A stretch of DNA of 46,860 nt from Arsenicicoccus bolidensis DSM 15745 (GCF_000426385.1 NZ_AUFG01000030.1:1-46860), one strand, 5' to 3'. Positions 25,935-35,021 are shown, numbered from the stretch's first letter. Notes: generated by a model not told the origin, from the letters alone. Made by a program: numbers and translations.

Positions 25935-27143
25935 ATGCCGAAGCCCCGCCGCCTCGCCCTGCCGCTGCTCTCCGGGCTGACCGCCGGCCTGCTCGCCGTC
26001 ACGGCGTGCACCGGCTCGCCGCCGTCACCGTCGTCGACGCCCTCGTCAGCGTCCTCCCCGGCACCGTCGTCGCCAGCGACCTCCAGCACGTCGACGGCCC
26101 CAGCCTCGCCGGCGACGCCAGGCTCGGCGACGTCGGGCGCCACCACGCCCACCGCCACCAGCCCCGTCGAGGTGGCGACCGGGCTCGACGTGCCGTGGGG
26201 GCTGGCCTTCCTGCCCGACGGCTCCGCGCTGGTCACGCTCCGGGACGAGGGGCGGGTGCTGCGGGTCCGCGAGGGCGCCCAGCCGGTCGAGGTGGGCCGC
26301 ATCGACGGGGTCGAGGCCAACGGCGAGGGCGGCCTGCTCGGGATCGCCGTCTCGCGCGAGTTCGCCACGGACCGGCGGGTCTTCGTCTATCACACCACCG
26401 GCGAGGACAACCGGGTGGCCAGGCTCCGGCTGGAGGGCGACCGTCTGGTGCCGGAACGCGTCATCCTGTCGGGCATCCCCTCGGGCGGGATCCACAACGG
26501 CGGCCGGATCAAGGTCGGCCCGGACGGGATGCTGTGGGTGCCGACCGGGGACGCCTCCGAGCGTGACCAGGCTCCGGACCCGTCCTCGCTCGGGGGCAAG
26601 ATCCTGCGGGTCACCGCTGATGGCGCCCCCGCTCCCGGCAACCCGGACCCCTCGTCCCCGGTGTGGTCACGCGGACACCGCAACGTGCAGGGACTGGCCT
26701 GGGACGGTGAGCAGCGGCTGTGGGCCACGGAGTTCGGGCAGAACACCTGGGACGAGCTCAACCTGATCGAGAAGGGGCGGGACTACGGCTGGCCGACGGT
26801 GGAGGGCCGTCGACAAGACACCGCGGGGGGCGGCGACGCGCGGTACACCGACCCGCTGGTGGTCTGGAGCACCGACCAGGCCTCCCCCAGCGGGCTCGCC
26901 ATCGGCGCCGACGGCGCGGCCTACGTCGCCGCTCTCCGGGGCGAGCGGCTGTGGCGAGTCCCCTTGCAGGGCAGCACGACCGGTGAGCCTCAGGCGCTCC
27001 TGCAGGGGACCTACGGCCGGCTGCGGACGGTCGAGCGTGGCCCCGACGGGCGGCTGTGGATCATCACCAGCAACACCTTCCGCGGGGACGAGCGGGACGG
27101 CGACGACCGCATCGTGATCCTCCCCGCGTCGACGGGGCGCTGA
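25935..27143 (+). CDS. PQQ-dependent sugar dehydrogenase-like lipoprotein
   Basis: Exported beta-propeller protein, 402 residues, of the glucose/sorbosone (aldose sugar) dehydrogenase family, which oxidises sugars with PQQ. The signal has a lipobox ending VTAC (Cys25), followed by a 50-residue Ser/Thr/Pro-rich linker. The propeller starts VATGLDVPWGLAFLPDG and includes GEGGLLGIAVS, HNGGRIKVGPDGMLW and SRGHRNVQGLAWD, in which His, Arg and Asn of the active site and PQQ pocket appear. The ATG at 25935 sits in TCGTATGCCG and has a weak ribosome-binding site. It is divergent from ilvB by about 130 nt. Whether this host makes PQQ cannot be told from the window. Confidence 0.9.
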   Translation: MPKPRRLALPLLSGLTAGLLAVTACTGSPPSPSSTPSSASSPAPSSPATSSTSTAPASPATPGSATSGATTPTATSPVEVATGLDVPWGLAFLPDGSALVTLRDEGRVLRVREGAQPVEVGRIDGVEANGEGGLLGIAVSREFATDRRVFVYHTTGEDNRVARLRLEGDRLVPERVILSGIPSGGIHNGGRIKVGPDGMLWVPTGDASERDQAPDPSSLGGKILRVTADGAPAPGNPDPSSPVWSRGHRNVQGLAWDGEQRLWATEFGQNTWDELNLIEKGRDYGWPTVEGRRQDTAGGGDARYTDPLVVWSTDQASPSGLAIGADGAAYVAALRGERLWRVPLQGSTTGEPQALLQGTYGRLRTVERGPDGRLWIITSNTFRGDERDGDDRIVILPASTGR

Positions 27144-27191
27144 CCCCCTCCTCCACGGGGCGCTGACCACCTGCGCGCGACGCGAGCCACG

Positions 27192-27277
27192 ACGGCCCCG
27201 TCAGCCGGATCCCTCCGCGACGGGGCCCGTCAGCCGGAGCCCACCGCGACGGGGCCTGTCAGCCGGATCCCTCCGCG
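27192..27277. repeat. 28/29-bp tandem repeat across the epimerase gene stop codon
   Basis: Three units, 27192-27219 (28 bp), 27220-27248 and 27249-27277 (29 bp each), repeat ACGGGGCC, GTCAGCCGGA and CCCTCCGCG. Read on the minus strand the innermost unit encodes Glu-Gly-Ser-Gly-stop, the end of the epimerase-like protein, and the other two repeat that end downstream as non-coding copies. The interval also separates this gene from the convergent sugar dehydrogenase. Confidence 0.85.
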
Positions 27278-28092
27278 GCGAGCGCCTCGTCGACCGGACG
27301 GATCCTGGTGCGCAGCAGGGATGTCGCCAGGGTCGAGTCCAGACGCACGCAGGCCGGTCCGGGCGCGTCGCCGCGGGGCTGCGCCGGCAGCGACGCCGGG
27401 TCCAGCCCCTCGTGGCGCGCGACCACGAGACCGAGCTCGTGGCGGCTCAGCGCCTGCGGCCCGGCGACGTGCAGCAGGCCCGGCGCCGCGTCGGTCCTGA
27501 CAGCCAGCTCCACCAGGGCGGCGGACAGGTCGAGGACGTGGACGGGACAACGGATCTCGTCCTCCCGGAGCGCCCCCTGCCCCGCCGCGACGGCGTGCAC
27601 CAGGGCGTGGTGCTTGCTGCCGGCGCCGACGACCAGAGAGGTGCGGACGACCACCGCGTCGTCGAGCGCGGCGGCCACGGCGGCCTCGCAGGCGGCCTTC
27701 GCCGCGGCATACGGCGTGGTGGGGGCGGGCGGGACGGTCTCGTCCGACCAGGCCTCGCGGCTCGGCAGGACGAGGTCGCTGGACAGGGCGACCAGGCGCG
27801 CCCCGACCCGGCTGCAGGCGCGGACGACGTGGACCGTGCCGAGGGTCGTCGTGGCCCAGTCCTGCTGGTCGTATGCCGTGTGCACGACCGCGTCGGGGCG
27901 GACGGTCTCGAGGCAGCGGCGGACCTCGGCGCCGTCCCTCACGTCGAGCCGGACGCCGCCGGGGCCGTCGCCGCCCGGACCGTCGCCGCCCGGGTTGCGG
28001 GAGGCGGCGACCACGTCGTGGCCTGCGGCCCGCGCCACCCGCACGACGTGGCGGCCGACCCACCCCGTGCCGCCGGTCACGAGCAGCCGCAC
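27259..28092 (-). CDS. NAD-dependent epimerase/dehydratase-like (RmlD/SDR) protein
   Basis: Extended short-chain dehydrogenase of 277 residues. The N-terminus VRLLVTGGTGWVGRHVV carries the GxxGxxG nucleotide motif, and PYAAAKAACEAA contains the catalytic YxxxK, with a Ser upstream in LVALSSDLV. The pattern resembles dTDP-4-dehydrorhamnose reductase (RmlD), but the substrate is unknown. I choose the GTG at 28092, five nucleotides after the stop of the phosphatase gene, because it opens the Rossmann fold; the longer frame overlaps that gene. Residues around 40-50 have a small GGDGPGGDGPGG duplication. The 3' end is part of a tandem repeat. Confidence 0.85.
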   Translation of the reverse strand: MRLLVTGGTGWVGRHVVRVARAAGHDVVAASRNPGGDGPGGDGPGGVRLDVRDGAEVRRCLETVRPDAVVHTAYDQQDWATTTLGTVHVVRACSRVGARLVALSSDLVLPSREAWSDETVPPAPTTPYAAAKAACEAAVAAALDDAVVVRTSLVVGAGSKHHALVHAVAAGQGALREDEIRCPVHVLDLSAALVELAVRTDAAPGLLHVAGPQALSRHELGLVVARHEGLDPASLPAQPRGDAPGPACVRLDSTLATSLLRTRIRPVDEALAAEGSG

Positions 28093-28097
28093 GTCGA

Positions 28098-28613
28098 TCA
28101 GTCCTGGCGGACGACCACGTCGACGAGGTCGGCGGTGGCCGCCCCCACGCCGAGCCAGTCCCCCTCGACCTCGAAGCGGCACAGCGTGGTGGTCGGGAAC
28201 CCGCGGTCGAGGGCCTCGGCCATGTCCCGCGGGCCGTCCTCGGAGGCGATGGTGTTGGCGAGGGCGGGGATGCCCGGGGCGTGCCCGAGCACGAGCACGG
28301 TTCGGGCCTCGTCGGGCAGGTGCGTCAACAGGGCGAGCAGCTCGTCGAGGCCGGCGTCGTAGACCTCGTCCGACAGGTCCACCGACGCCGCCTGCGCGCC
28401 TCCCTCGGTCGCCGCCTCCCAGGTCTGGCGCGTGCGCGTCGCGCTCGAGACGACCGCGAGGTCCAGCGCACCGACGTGCTCGGCGAGCCAGCGTCCCGCT
28501 GCGCTCGAGTCGTCGCGACCCCGGCTCGTGAGGGTGCGGGCGTGGTCGGAGCCCCCGCCGTGGGTGGCCTCGGAGTGACGCATCAGCAGCAGGGTGCGGG
28601 AGGTGTCCGTCAT
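28098..28613 (-). CDS. SixA-type histidine phosphatase
   Basis: Branch-1 histidine phosphatase of 171 residues with the catalytic RHS in LLLMRHSEA (about 10-18) and the second histidine in LVLGHAPG; SSATRTRQTW holds the phosphate-binding arginines. SixA in E. coli dephosphorylates a histidine phosphocarrier, but related actinobacterial proteins have unknown substrates. The ATG at 28613 starts the conserved fold. It lies 10 nt after the GH65 gene and 5 nt before the epimerase-like gene, so all three are probably one transcript. Confidence 0.88.
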   Translation of the reverse strand: MTDTSRTLLLMRHSEATHGGGSDHARTLTSRGRDDSSAAGRWLAEHVGALDLAVVSSATRTRQTWEAATEGGAQAASVDLSDEVYDAGLDELLALLTHLPDEARTVLVLGHAPGIPALANTIASEDGPRDMAEALDRGFPTTTLCRFEVEGDWLGVGAATADLVDVVVRQD

Positions 28614-28623
28614 ACGGCCATGA

Positions 28624-30990
28624 TCACGCATCGGCGACGTCGCGGGGCGACCGGCCGACCGGCTGGCGCGGCGCGGACAGCAGCGGCTCGACCGAGCGCC
28701 GGGGCACGACGGCCGGCTCCTCGGGCGTGATCGTGACCTCCTCGCCGTAGAGGACGACGTCGAGGGAGTCGACGCCCGCCACGCTGACCGTGACCTCGTC
28801 GCCCGCGTGCACCTCGATGCGGGCGTCGCGCCACAGGAACCTGAAGCGATAGCCACGCAGCCCGTCGGGCAGCCGCGGGGACAGCTGGACGAGCGGGCCG
28901 TCCTCGCGCAGGCCGCCGAGACCCGCGGTGAGCGCCAGCCAGGCCCCGGCCAGGGAGGCCAGGTGCAGGCCCTGCTCGGTGTTGCCCTGCAGGTCGTGCA
29001 GGTCCACCTGGGCGGCCTCGCGCAGGTAGTCCAGACCCAGCCCGAGGTGGCCCGCCTGGATGCACACCACCGACTGGATCCCCGCCGAGAGGGAGGAGTC
29101 GCGGACCGTGCGGGCCTCGTAGTAGTCGAGGTCGCGGGCGATCTGCTCGTCGGTGAAGTCGTCCCCGCACCACCACAGGGCGTGGACGAGGTCGGCCTGC
29201 TTGACCACCTGGTGGCGATAGATCTGGACGTAGGGCGCGTGCTCCTGCACGGGATAGCGGTCGCCCCAGGACTCGAAGTCCCACTCGTCGTACTCCGTGA
29301 AGCTCTCGCACTGCGGGTGGACCCCGAGGTGCTCGTCGTAGAGGACGTGGACGGCCTCGGCCGCCCGGGACCAGTCCGCGAGCTCGTCGCTGCTGACGCC
29401 CAGCTCGCGCGCCCGGTCGGGATGACGTCCGCACGAGGCGACCGCAGCCCGCAGGTTGCGAGCCGCCATGAGGTTGGTGAAGACGTTGTCGTCGACGGCA
29501 GCGGTGTACTCGTCCGGGCCGGTGAGCCCGTAGAGGTGCCAGTGCCCCTGACGGTCGGTGTGCCCCAACGAGATCCAGAGCCGGGCCGTCTCGACCAGCA
29601 CCTCGACGCCGTGGGCCCGCTCGAACTGCAGCTCGCCCCAGACGTGGCGGTAGAGGTCGAAGGCGCGGGCGATGTCGGCGTTGACGTGCATCGCCGCGGT
29701 CCCGGCCGGCCAGTAGCCCGAGGCCTCGTGCCCGTCGATCGTGCGCCACGGGAAGGACGCGCCCCGCAGCCCGAGCTGCTCCGCGCGCTCGCGGGCGGCG
29801 CCGATCGTCGAGGACCGCCAGCGGAGGAGGTTGTGGGCCGCGCGCGGGGCGATCATCGTCAGCGTCGGCACGACGAATCCCTCGATGTCCCAGAACGTGT
29901 GGCCGCTGTAGCCGCCACCGGTCAGCCCCTTGGCGCCGATCGGGGCGTCCTCGATCAGCGCGCTGGACTGGTAGACCTGGAAGAGGGCGTAGCGCAGGGC
30001 CTGCTGCAGCTCGTCGTCACCGTCGATCTCCAGGTGCACGTCGTCCCAGAACGCGTCGAGGTGCTCCCGGTTGCCCGCGACCAGCTGCTCCCACCCGAGG
30101 TCGTGCCCGACCGCCAGGTGGGCGCGGACGTGGTCACCGAGCACGCCGTCGGGGCGGTCCCCGTCGCGCACGTAGGCCAGCAGCTTGAGCATCGTCAGGC
30201 GCTCCCCCGCCTCGAGCTCGACGACCGTGGTGGTGCGGACGTGGTCCTCGTCGACGACGACCCGCGGGTGCACCCGCTCGACCCGGCCGTCCGCGCGCGT
30301 GACCGTCACCACGTGGTCGCAGCCGGACCCGACCTGCACTCCGCTGCGGATGGTCTCGTGGACGAGGACACCACCGTCCCCGCACTCGGTGCGGCGCAGG
30401 CCGCGATAGGGCTTGCGCAGCGCCGCGGCGACCTGCGGGTCGTCGTTGTCGATGATCGGCTCGGTGTCGTTGGCGGCGAGGTCGGACTGCACGACCAGGC
30501 GCACCGGCCCCTCGACCGCCTCGACCTCGTAGCGCACGGCCGCCAGCGAGCGCTCCACCAGCGACGTCAGCCGCCCTGTCGTGACCCGGACGCGCTCGCC
30601 CTCGGGTGCGCTCCAGTCCAGCTCGCGCACGAGGGTGCCGCTGCGCATGTCCAGCACCCGGCGGTGCTCGTGGACCGTGCCGGCCGTGATGTCCAGGGGT
30701 GCGTCGCCGACGAGCAGCCGGACCCGCATGCCGTCGGGGACGTTGATCAGGGCCTGGCCCTGGTCGGGGTCGCCGTACCCCTTCTCGGGGTAGGACAGGG
30801 GGAAGGTCTCGTGGACGCCGCTGACGAAGACCCCGGTCTCGAACGCCGGGTCGCCCTCCTCCAGCGCACCGCGCAGGCCGATGACGCCGTTGGAGACGGT
30901 CAGCAGCGCCTCGGTCAGCCCCAGGCGCTGCGGGTCGACGTCCTCCTCGACGAGGCACCACGGATCGATGGCGAACGGGCTGGCCGGCAT
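28624..30990 (-). CDS. Glycoside hydrolase family 65 protein
   Basis: Cytoplasmic 788-residue protein of the maltose/trehalose/kojibiose phosphorylase family. Domains in order: N-terminal beta-sandwich (about 1-270) with SNGVIGLRGALEEG, linker helices, the (alpha/alpha)6 barrel (about 320-690) with GYSGHTFWDIEGF and the catalytic acid Glu494 in TGPDEYTAA, and a C-terminal beta-sheet. Family members either phosphorolyse or hydrolyse alpha-glucosides; the phosphate-binding loop is not certain by eye, so I leave the substrate open. No beta-phosphoglucomutase lies beside it in the window, which is often found with phosphorylases. The ATG at 30990 is preceded by AGGAG. Confidence 0.92.
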   Translation of the reverse strand: MPASPFAIDPWCLVEEDVDPQRLGLTEALLTVSNGVIGLRGALEEGDPAFETGVFVSGVHETFPLSYPEKGYGDPDQGQALINVPDGMRVRLLVGDAPLDITAGTVHEHRRVLDMRSGTLVRELDWSAPEGERVRVTTGRLTSLVERSLAAVRYEVEAVEGPVRLVVQSDLAANDTEPIIDNDDPQVAAALRKPYRGLRRTECGDGGVLVHETIRSGVQVGSGCDHVVTVTRADGRVERVHPRVVVDEDHVRTTTVVELEAGERLTMLKLLAYVRDGDRPDGVLGDHVRAHLAVGHDLGWEQLVAGNREHLDAFWDDVHLEIDGDDELQQALRYALFQVYQSSALIEDAPIGAKGLTGGGYSGHTFWDIEGFVVPTLTMIAPRAAHNLLRWRSSTIGAARERAEQLGLRGASFPWRTIDGHEASGYWPAGTAAMHVNADIARAFDLYRHVWGELQFERAHGVEVLVETARLWISLGHTDRQGHWHLYGLTGPDEYTAAVDDNVFTNLMAARNLRAAVASCGRHPDRARELGVSSDELADWSRAAEAVHVLYDEHLGVHPQCESFTEYDEWDFESWGDRYPVQEHAPYVQIYRHQVVKQADLVHALWWCGDDFTDEQIARDLDYYEARTVRDSSLSAGIQSVVCIQAGHLGLGLDYLREAAQVDLHDLQGNTEQGLHLASLAGAWLALTAGLGGLREDGPLVQLSPRLPDGLRGYRFRFLWRDARIEVHAGDEVTVSVAGVDSLDVVLYGEEVTITPEEPAVVPRRSVEPLLSAPRQPVGRSPRDVADA

Positions 30991-31062
30991 GGGGGGCTCC
31001 TGCTGGGGGCTGAGGGGCGTGGGCTGAGGGGGCGAGCAGTGGGGTGCGGGTCGACCGGAGGT

Positions 31063-31125
31063 GGGTGGGTCCGGTCCTGGCTACAGCGTGCCGGACCCAC
31101 CCGGAGTTCCGGGGGCTTGCCCCCG
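31063..31125. terminator. Two hairpins between the YhgE-type and GH65 genes
   Basis: GGGTGGGTCCGG (31063-31074) pairs perfectly with CCGGACCCACCC (31091-31102), and CGGGGGC (31110-31116) with GCCCCCG (31119-31125) around TT. Both lie within 80 nt after the YhgE-type gene stop (31143) and before the GH65 start. They lack T-runs; termination of the upstream operon is the likely role. Confidence 0.6.
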
Positions 31126-31142
31126 TCTCGCACCCGACCGGG

Positions 31143-33584
31143 TCAGAGCACCAGGTCCGGCTTGATCCTGGCCGGGGTCCAGATGCGGGCCCGGTGCGCC
31201 GCCCAGCCCGCGGCCACCAGGGCGACCCCGAGGTATGCCGCCAGCACGGCGACGTCGAGGGCGACGAAGGCCATGCGGCCGCCATACATCAGGTGGCGCA
31301 GCCCGTCGATGGCGTAGGTCATGGGCAGGACGTGGTGCAGCGCCTGCAGGGGCCCGGGCAGGGTCTGCCAGGGGAAGGTCCCGCCCGCCGAGACGAGCTG
31401 CACGACCAGGAGCACGAGCCCGACGAACTTGCCGACCGCGCCGAACCGGGCGGTGAGCGCGTGCAGGATCGCGGCATACGTGATGGAGACGAAGGCCATG
31501 AACCCGATGGCCCACACGGGGTGCTCGACGTGGAAGCCCAGCCCCTCGAGGACCAGCCAGAAGAGCAGGAAGGACTGGCCCGCGGCGAGCAGCGCCGGCG
31601 TCATCCAGCCGCTCACCGCGACCCGCCAGGCCGGCTGCTGCGCGGCGAGAGCGCGGTTGGACAGGGCCTTGACCAGCAGGAACAGGACGTAGGCGCCGAT
31701 CCAGAGGGCGAGGCTCACGAAGAACGGGGCGAGCCCGGCGCCATAGTTCGCGGCCTCGGCGGGGTTGCTCGCCTGGACGGCGAGCGGGTTGCCGACCGTC
31801 TGCGCGGCGGCCTCGCGCTGCTGCTGGGTGTAGGCGGGCACCTGCTTGACGCCCGCGGCCAGCTGGTCGTGCAGCGTCTGGGCGCCCTGCTGGGCCTTGG
31901 TCGCGCCGTCGCGGAGCTGCCCGGCGCCGGTGGCCAGCTGCTGAGCCCCCTCGACGGCCTTGGTCTCGCCCGTGGCCAGGGTGTGGGCGCCGGTGGCGAG
32001 GGTGCCGAGGCCGGAGCTCAGGCGCGTGGCGCCGTCGTCCAGCTTGGTGCTGCCCGCATGGGCCGCGGCGATCCCGTCGTGCAGCTGGGCGGAGCCGGCG
32101 GCGAGCGTGTCGGCACCGTCGGCGACCCGGCCGGCGCCGGTGGCCGCCTTGGTGGCTCCGGCCGACAGGGTGGTGGCACCCGTGGCGAGCCTGCCCGTCC
32201 CGGCCTGCAGCTCGCCCAGCTTGGCGGCGAGGGTGGCGCTGCCCGACGTGAGCTGGTCGGCACCGGCCGCGACCTGCTGGGACCCCTCGGCGAGGGTCGT
32301 GAGCTTGCCGGACGCGCTGGTCACGGTGGCCGAGGCTTCGTCGAGAGCCGAGTCGAGGGCCGCCAGGTCGCGGTCAGCGGTCGTGAGGCGGGTCTGCAGG
32401 GCGTCGTGGATGCGCTGCAGGCGCGCCCGGGCCGGATCGTCCTGAGGGAGAGCGTCGATCGCGGAGCCGAGGTCCTGCACCTGCTGGGTCAGTCCGTCGA
32501 CCTGCTGCTGGACCTCGCCCTGGTGCTCCTTGCGGGCGCGGTCGATCTGCGCGGCCCCGTCCTTGGCGAGCCTGCCCGCCTCGGCGACCTTGGCGTTGCC
32601 GTCGGCGACCTGGTGGGCGCCGGCCGCGACCTTGGCCGCACCGGTGTGCAGAGTGTCCGCGCCGGCCTTGAGCTGCCCCGCTCCCGTGGAGGCAGCGGTG
32701 GCGCCGGACGCGAGCTGGCTCGCACCCTTGGCCAGCGCGGCGTTGCCGTCGGCGACCTGACGAGCGCCGGACGCCAGCTGGGCGGTCTGGCCGGGCAGGT
32801 CAGCGGTCTTGCTGTCCAGCGTCGCCAGCCCGTCGTCCAGCCGCCCGGCCCCGTCGGCGAGCGTGGCCGCCCCGGACCGGGCCGAGTCCGCCCCGGTGGC
32901 CAGGCGGTTCGCGCCGTCGCGGAGCTGGACGGCGCCGTCACGCAGCGAGCCGGCACCGGTGGACAACCGTCCTGCGCCGTCACCCAGCTGCCCCGCCCCG
33001 GTGGCGAGCTGTCCGGCCCCGTCGACGGCCTGCTGCATCTTGCCGTGGATCGTGCCGAACCCGTCCAGCAGCTGTGCCGCCGCCGTGGAGCTGACCTGAG
33101 AGGCGACCGACTTCGTGACCTCGGCGACCACGTTGTTGGAGATCGTGCGGGCCAGGTAACCGTTGGTGTCGTTGGTGTACTGCTCCAGGTGGGCCTGCCG
33201 CGGCGAGGTGGAGCCCGCCGACGCCAGGTCGGCCGAGAACCCCGCCGGGATGATCAGCGCGAAGTCGTAGTGCTCCTCGTCGACGCCCTTGACGGCGTCG
33301 GCCCGGGAGACGCGGTGCCAGTCGAAGGTCTTGCCGTCGACGAGGGTCTTGGCGACCTGGTCGCCCACCGCCATGCGCTCGCCCGAGGCCAGCGTGGTCC
33401 CGGCGTCCTCCACCACGACGGCGGCGGGGATGTCGCGCAGGTTGGCATAGGGGTCCCGGTTGGCATAGAGGTACAGACCGGCATACAGGGTCGGTATGAC
33501 GAGCATGGCGGCGAGCGCGAGGCGCAGCAGCGGCCCGCTGGTCAGGCGTCGCAGCTCGGCCATGGCCAGGCGATGGACTCTCAT
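31143..33584 (-). CDS. YhgE/Pip-family ABC-2-like membrane protein
   Basis: 813-residue membrane protein of the YhgE/Pip family. One N-terminal membrane segment (about 19-41, with PTLYAGLYLYANRDPY after it, the family signature), a large extracytoplasmic part, and about five membrane segments after residue 590 like an ABC-2 permease. Between about 170 and 590 there are many tandem heptad-like repeats of the pattern L-x-x-GA-x-x (e.g. QLATGAGQLGDGAGRL), likely an elongated helical stalk. Relatives include Pip, the phage-infection protein of Lactococcus, and ESX-type secretion accessory proteins. It starts in the stop of the ABC-like gene (ATGA). Probably controlled by the divergent TetR regulator. 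Confidence 0.92.
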   Translation of the reverse strand: MRVHRLAMAELRRLTSGPLLRLALAAMLVIPTLYAGLYLYANRDPYANLRDIPAAVVVEDAGTTLASGERMAVGDQVAKTLVDGKTFDWHRVSRADAVKGVDEEHYDFALIIPAGFSADLASAGSTSPRQAHLEQYTNDTNGYLARTISNNVVAEVTKSVASQVSSTAAAQLLDGFGTIHGKMQQAVDGAGQLATGAGQLGDGAGRLSTGAGSLRDGAVQLRDGANRLATGADSARSGAATLADGAGRLDDGLATLDSKTADLPGQTAQLASGARQVADGNAALAKGASQLASGATAASTGAGQLKAGADTLHTGAAKVAAGAHQVADGNAKVAEAGRLAKDGAAQIDRARKEHQGEVQQQVDGLTQQVQDLGSAIDALPQDDPARARLQRIHDALQTRLTTADRDLAALDSALDEASATVTSASGKLTTLAEGSQQVAAGADQLTSGSATLAAKLGELQAGTGRLATGATTLSAGATKAATGAGRVADGADTLAAGSAQLHDGIAAAHAGSTKLDDGATRLSSGLGTLATGAHTLATGETKAVEGAQQLATGAGQLRDGATKAQQGAQTLHDQLAAGVKQVPAYTQQQREAAAQTVGNPLAVQASNPAEAANYGAGLAPFFVSLALWIGAYVLFLLVKALSNRALAAQQPAWRVAVSGWMTPALLAAGQSFLLFWLVLEGLGFHVEHPVWAIGFMAFVSITYAAILHALTARFGAVGKFVGLVLLVVQLVSAGGTFPWQTLPGPLQALHHVLPMTYAIDGLRHLMYGGRMAFVALDVAVLAAYLGVALVAAGWAAHRARIWTPARIKPDLVL

Positions 33585-34201
33585 GCGGACACTCCCAGCT
33601 CGTAGGTGGTCTCGAGGCCGAGGAGACGGACGCTCGAGTGCGTCGCCAGCACCACGACGACCAGGCCCTGGTCGGCGAGGACCTGGGCGGTGCCGTGCCA
33701 CGCGTGCGGAGACCCGCCCCACCGGTCCGGGCCGGTCAGCACGACGGCGGTGACGTCCTCGCGCTGCGCGGAGATCTCGGCCAGCCAGCGGACGTGCTCG
33801 GCGGGCTCGAGGGACTCCCACCGCTGCGAGGAGCGCTCCTCGGCGCCACGCTCGCGCAGGAAGGCGCGGATGTCGGCGCGCCGGGAGGGGAGGCCGGCGA
33901 GGGCCAGCTCCTCCCCCACGACGACCTCGACGGGCAGGCCGGGCTCGGGCTCGGTCACGCCGGGGACGTCGACGAGGGCGACTCGGCGGCGCCGGACGTG
34001 CGGCTCCGGGTCGCCGTTGCACGTGATGCTCCCGTCGTCGAGACGGACGCGGCCTCCGAGGGCCAGGGCGAGGGTGGTGGCGGCCGGCCCCGGGTCACCG
34101 GCGACGAGCGTCACCTCTCCCTTGCGGGCGGCCAGCGAGGTGGGCAGGAGCAGCGGGCCGTGGGGCCCGTCGACGGCTGCTGCGCGGGCGATGAGCGCCA
34201 T
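33581..34201 (-). CDS. Degenerate ABC-type ATPase-like protein
   Basis: 206-residue cytoplasmic protein with the outline of an ABC ATP-binding subunit but without its key residues: the P-loop position reads AGDPGPAATTLALAL, with no lysine, the Walker B position reads TAVVLTGPDRW without a DE pair, and I cannot see an LSGGQ signature. The start LIARAAAVDGPHGPLL and the ending VVVLATHSS keep the ABC layout (the H-loop His is present). It overlaps the YhgE-type gene by ATGA and begins 134 nt from the divergent TetR gene. It may bind but not hydrolyse nucleotide, or serve as a structural partner. Function is inferred only from context. Confidence 0.75.
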   Translation of the reverse strand: MALIARAAAVDGPHGPLLLPTSLAARKGEVTLVAGDPGPAATTLALALGGRVRLDDGSITCNGDPEPHVRRRRVALVDVPGVTEPEPGLPVEVVVGEELALAGLPSRRADIRAFLRERGAEERSSQRWESLEPAEHVRWLAEISAQREDVTAVVLTGPDRWGGSPHAWHGTAQVLADQGLVVVVLATHSSVRLLGLETTYELGVSA

Positions 34202-34280
34202 GACGCGTTGCTCCTTGGTGCCCGGGATCGACCGGGCTCGGGTGATCCTCCTGGGAGGACTGTCGGTACATCTTCTAATA

Positions 34281-34295
34281 CAGGATCGTATCCTG
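34281..34295. promoter_or_regulatory. Operator palindrome for the divergent TetR regulator
   Basis: CAGGAT-CGT-ATCCTG is a perfect 15-bp inverted repeat in the AT-rich centre of the 134-nt divergent interval, flanked by TAATA and TTCATT. A TetR dimer would fit, blocking both the regulator and the ABC-like/YhgE operon. It is the most AT-rich place in the region. Confidence 0.65.
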
Positions 34296-34335
34296 ATTCA
34301 TTCCCGTATTCAATTCATGGGTGTATCGTGATGCC

Positions 34336-35007
34336 ATGACCACTCGGAGTGACACCGCACCGCGATCCGCCCGTCGCGAGGCCACGCGCCAGCGGATCCT
34401 CGCCGCGGCGTCGCAGGCCTTCGCCGAGCGTGGGTTCCACGGCACGAGCGTCGAGGACGTCTGCGAGCGCGCGGGATTCACGCGCGGAGCGTTCTACTCC
34501 AACTTCGCCTCGCGCGACGAGCTGGTCGTCGAGCTCGTCGCCCAGCGGACCGCGCGTCTGCGCGACCGCGTCCGCGAGCTGTCCGAGCAGGACGACCTGT
34601 CCCCGCGAGAGCTGCTGCACGGGGTGCTGACCCTGTGGTCCGACCAGCCCGGCGAGCGCCAGCAGTGGCTGCTGCTGCAGACCGAGTTCATGCTGCACGC
34701 GATCCGGGACCCCGAGGCGGGGGCGGCCTGGCGCGAGGTCGTGGCGCGGGGCCACGAGGAGACGGCGGCCACGCTGGAGGTCTACCTGCGCCGGCACGGC
34801 ATACGCCTGCCGATCAGCAGCCTCGAGCTGGCGCGCCTGCTCTTCGCGACCTTCCAGGGCGGGGCCTTGCAGCACCTGCTGGACCCGACGCAGGTCGGAG
34901 CGGACGACCTCGAGAACCACCTGCTGGCGGTGCTGGAGGGCGCGCTGACGGAGACAGGTTCCGAGACCGAGACCGAGACCGAGAACGAGACCGACCGGCC
35001 CGTCTGA
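34336..35007 (+). CDS. TetR-family transcriptional regulator
   Basis: 223-residue repressor with an N-terminal helix-turn-helix: ATRQRILAAASQAFAERGFH (about 17-36), TSVEDVCERAGF and TRGAFYSNFASRDEL, the classic TetR pattern. The C-terminal ligand domain has the LFATFQGGALQHLL helix; the last residues are an acidic Glu/Thr dipeptide run. The ATG at 34336 is preferred over a GTG at 34321. It is divergent from the ABC-like/YhgE pair with a 15-bp palindrome between, so it very likely controls that operon and itself. Its ligand is unknown. It converges on the GNAT gene with a 14-nt gap. Confidence 0.93.
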   Translation: MTTRSDTAPRSARREATRQRILAAASQAFAERGFHGTSVEDVCERAGFTRGAFYSNFASRDELVVELVAQRTARLRDRVRELSEQDDLSPRELLHGVLTLWSDQPGERQQWLLLQTEFMLHAIRDPEAGAAWREVVARGHEETAATLEVYLRRHGIRLPISSLELARLLFATFQGGALQHLLDPTQVGADDLENHLLAVLEGALTETGSETETETENETDRPV

Positions 35008-35021
35008 CCCTGTCTGAGTCG

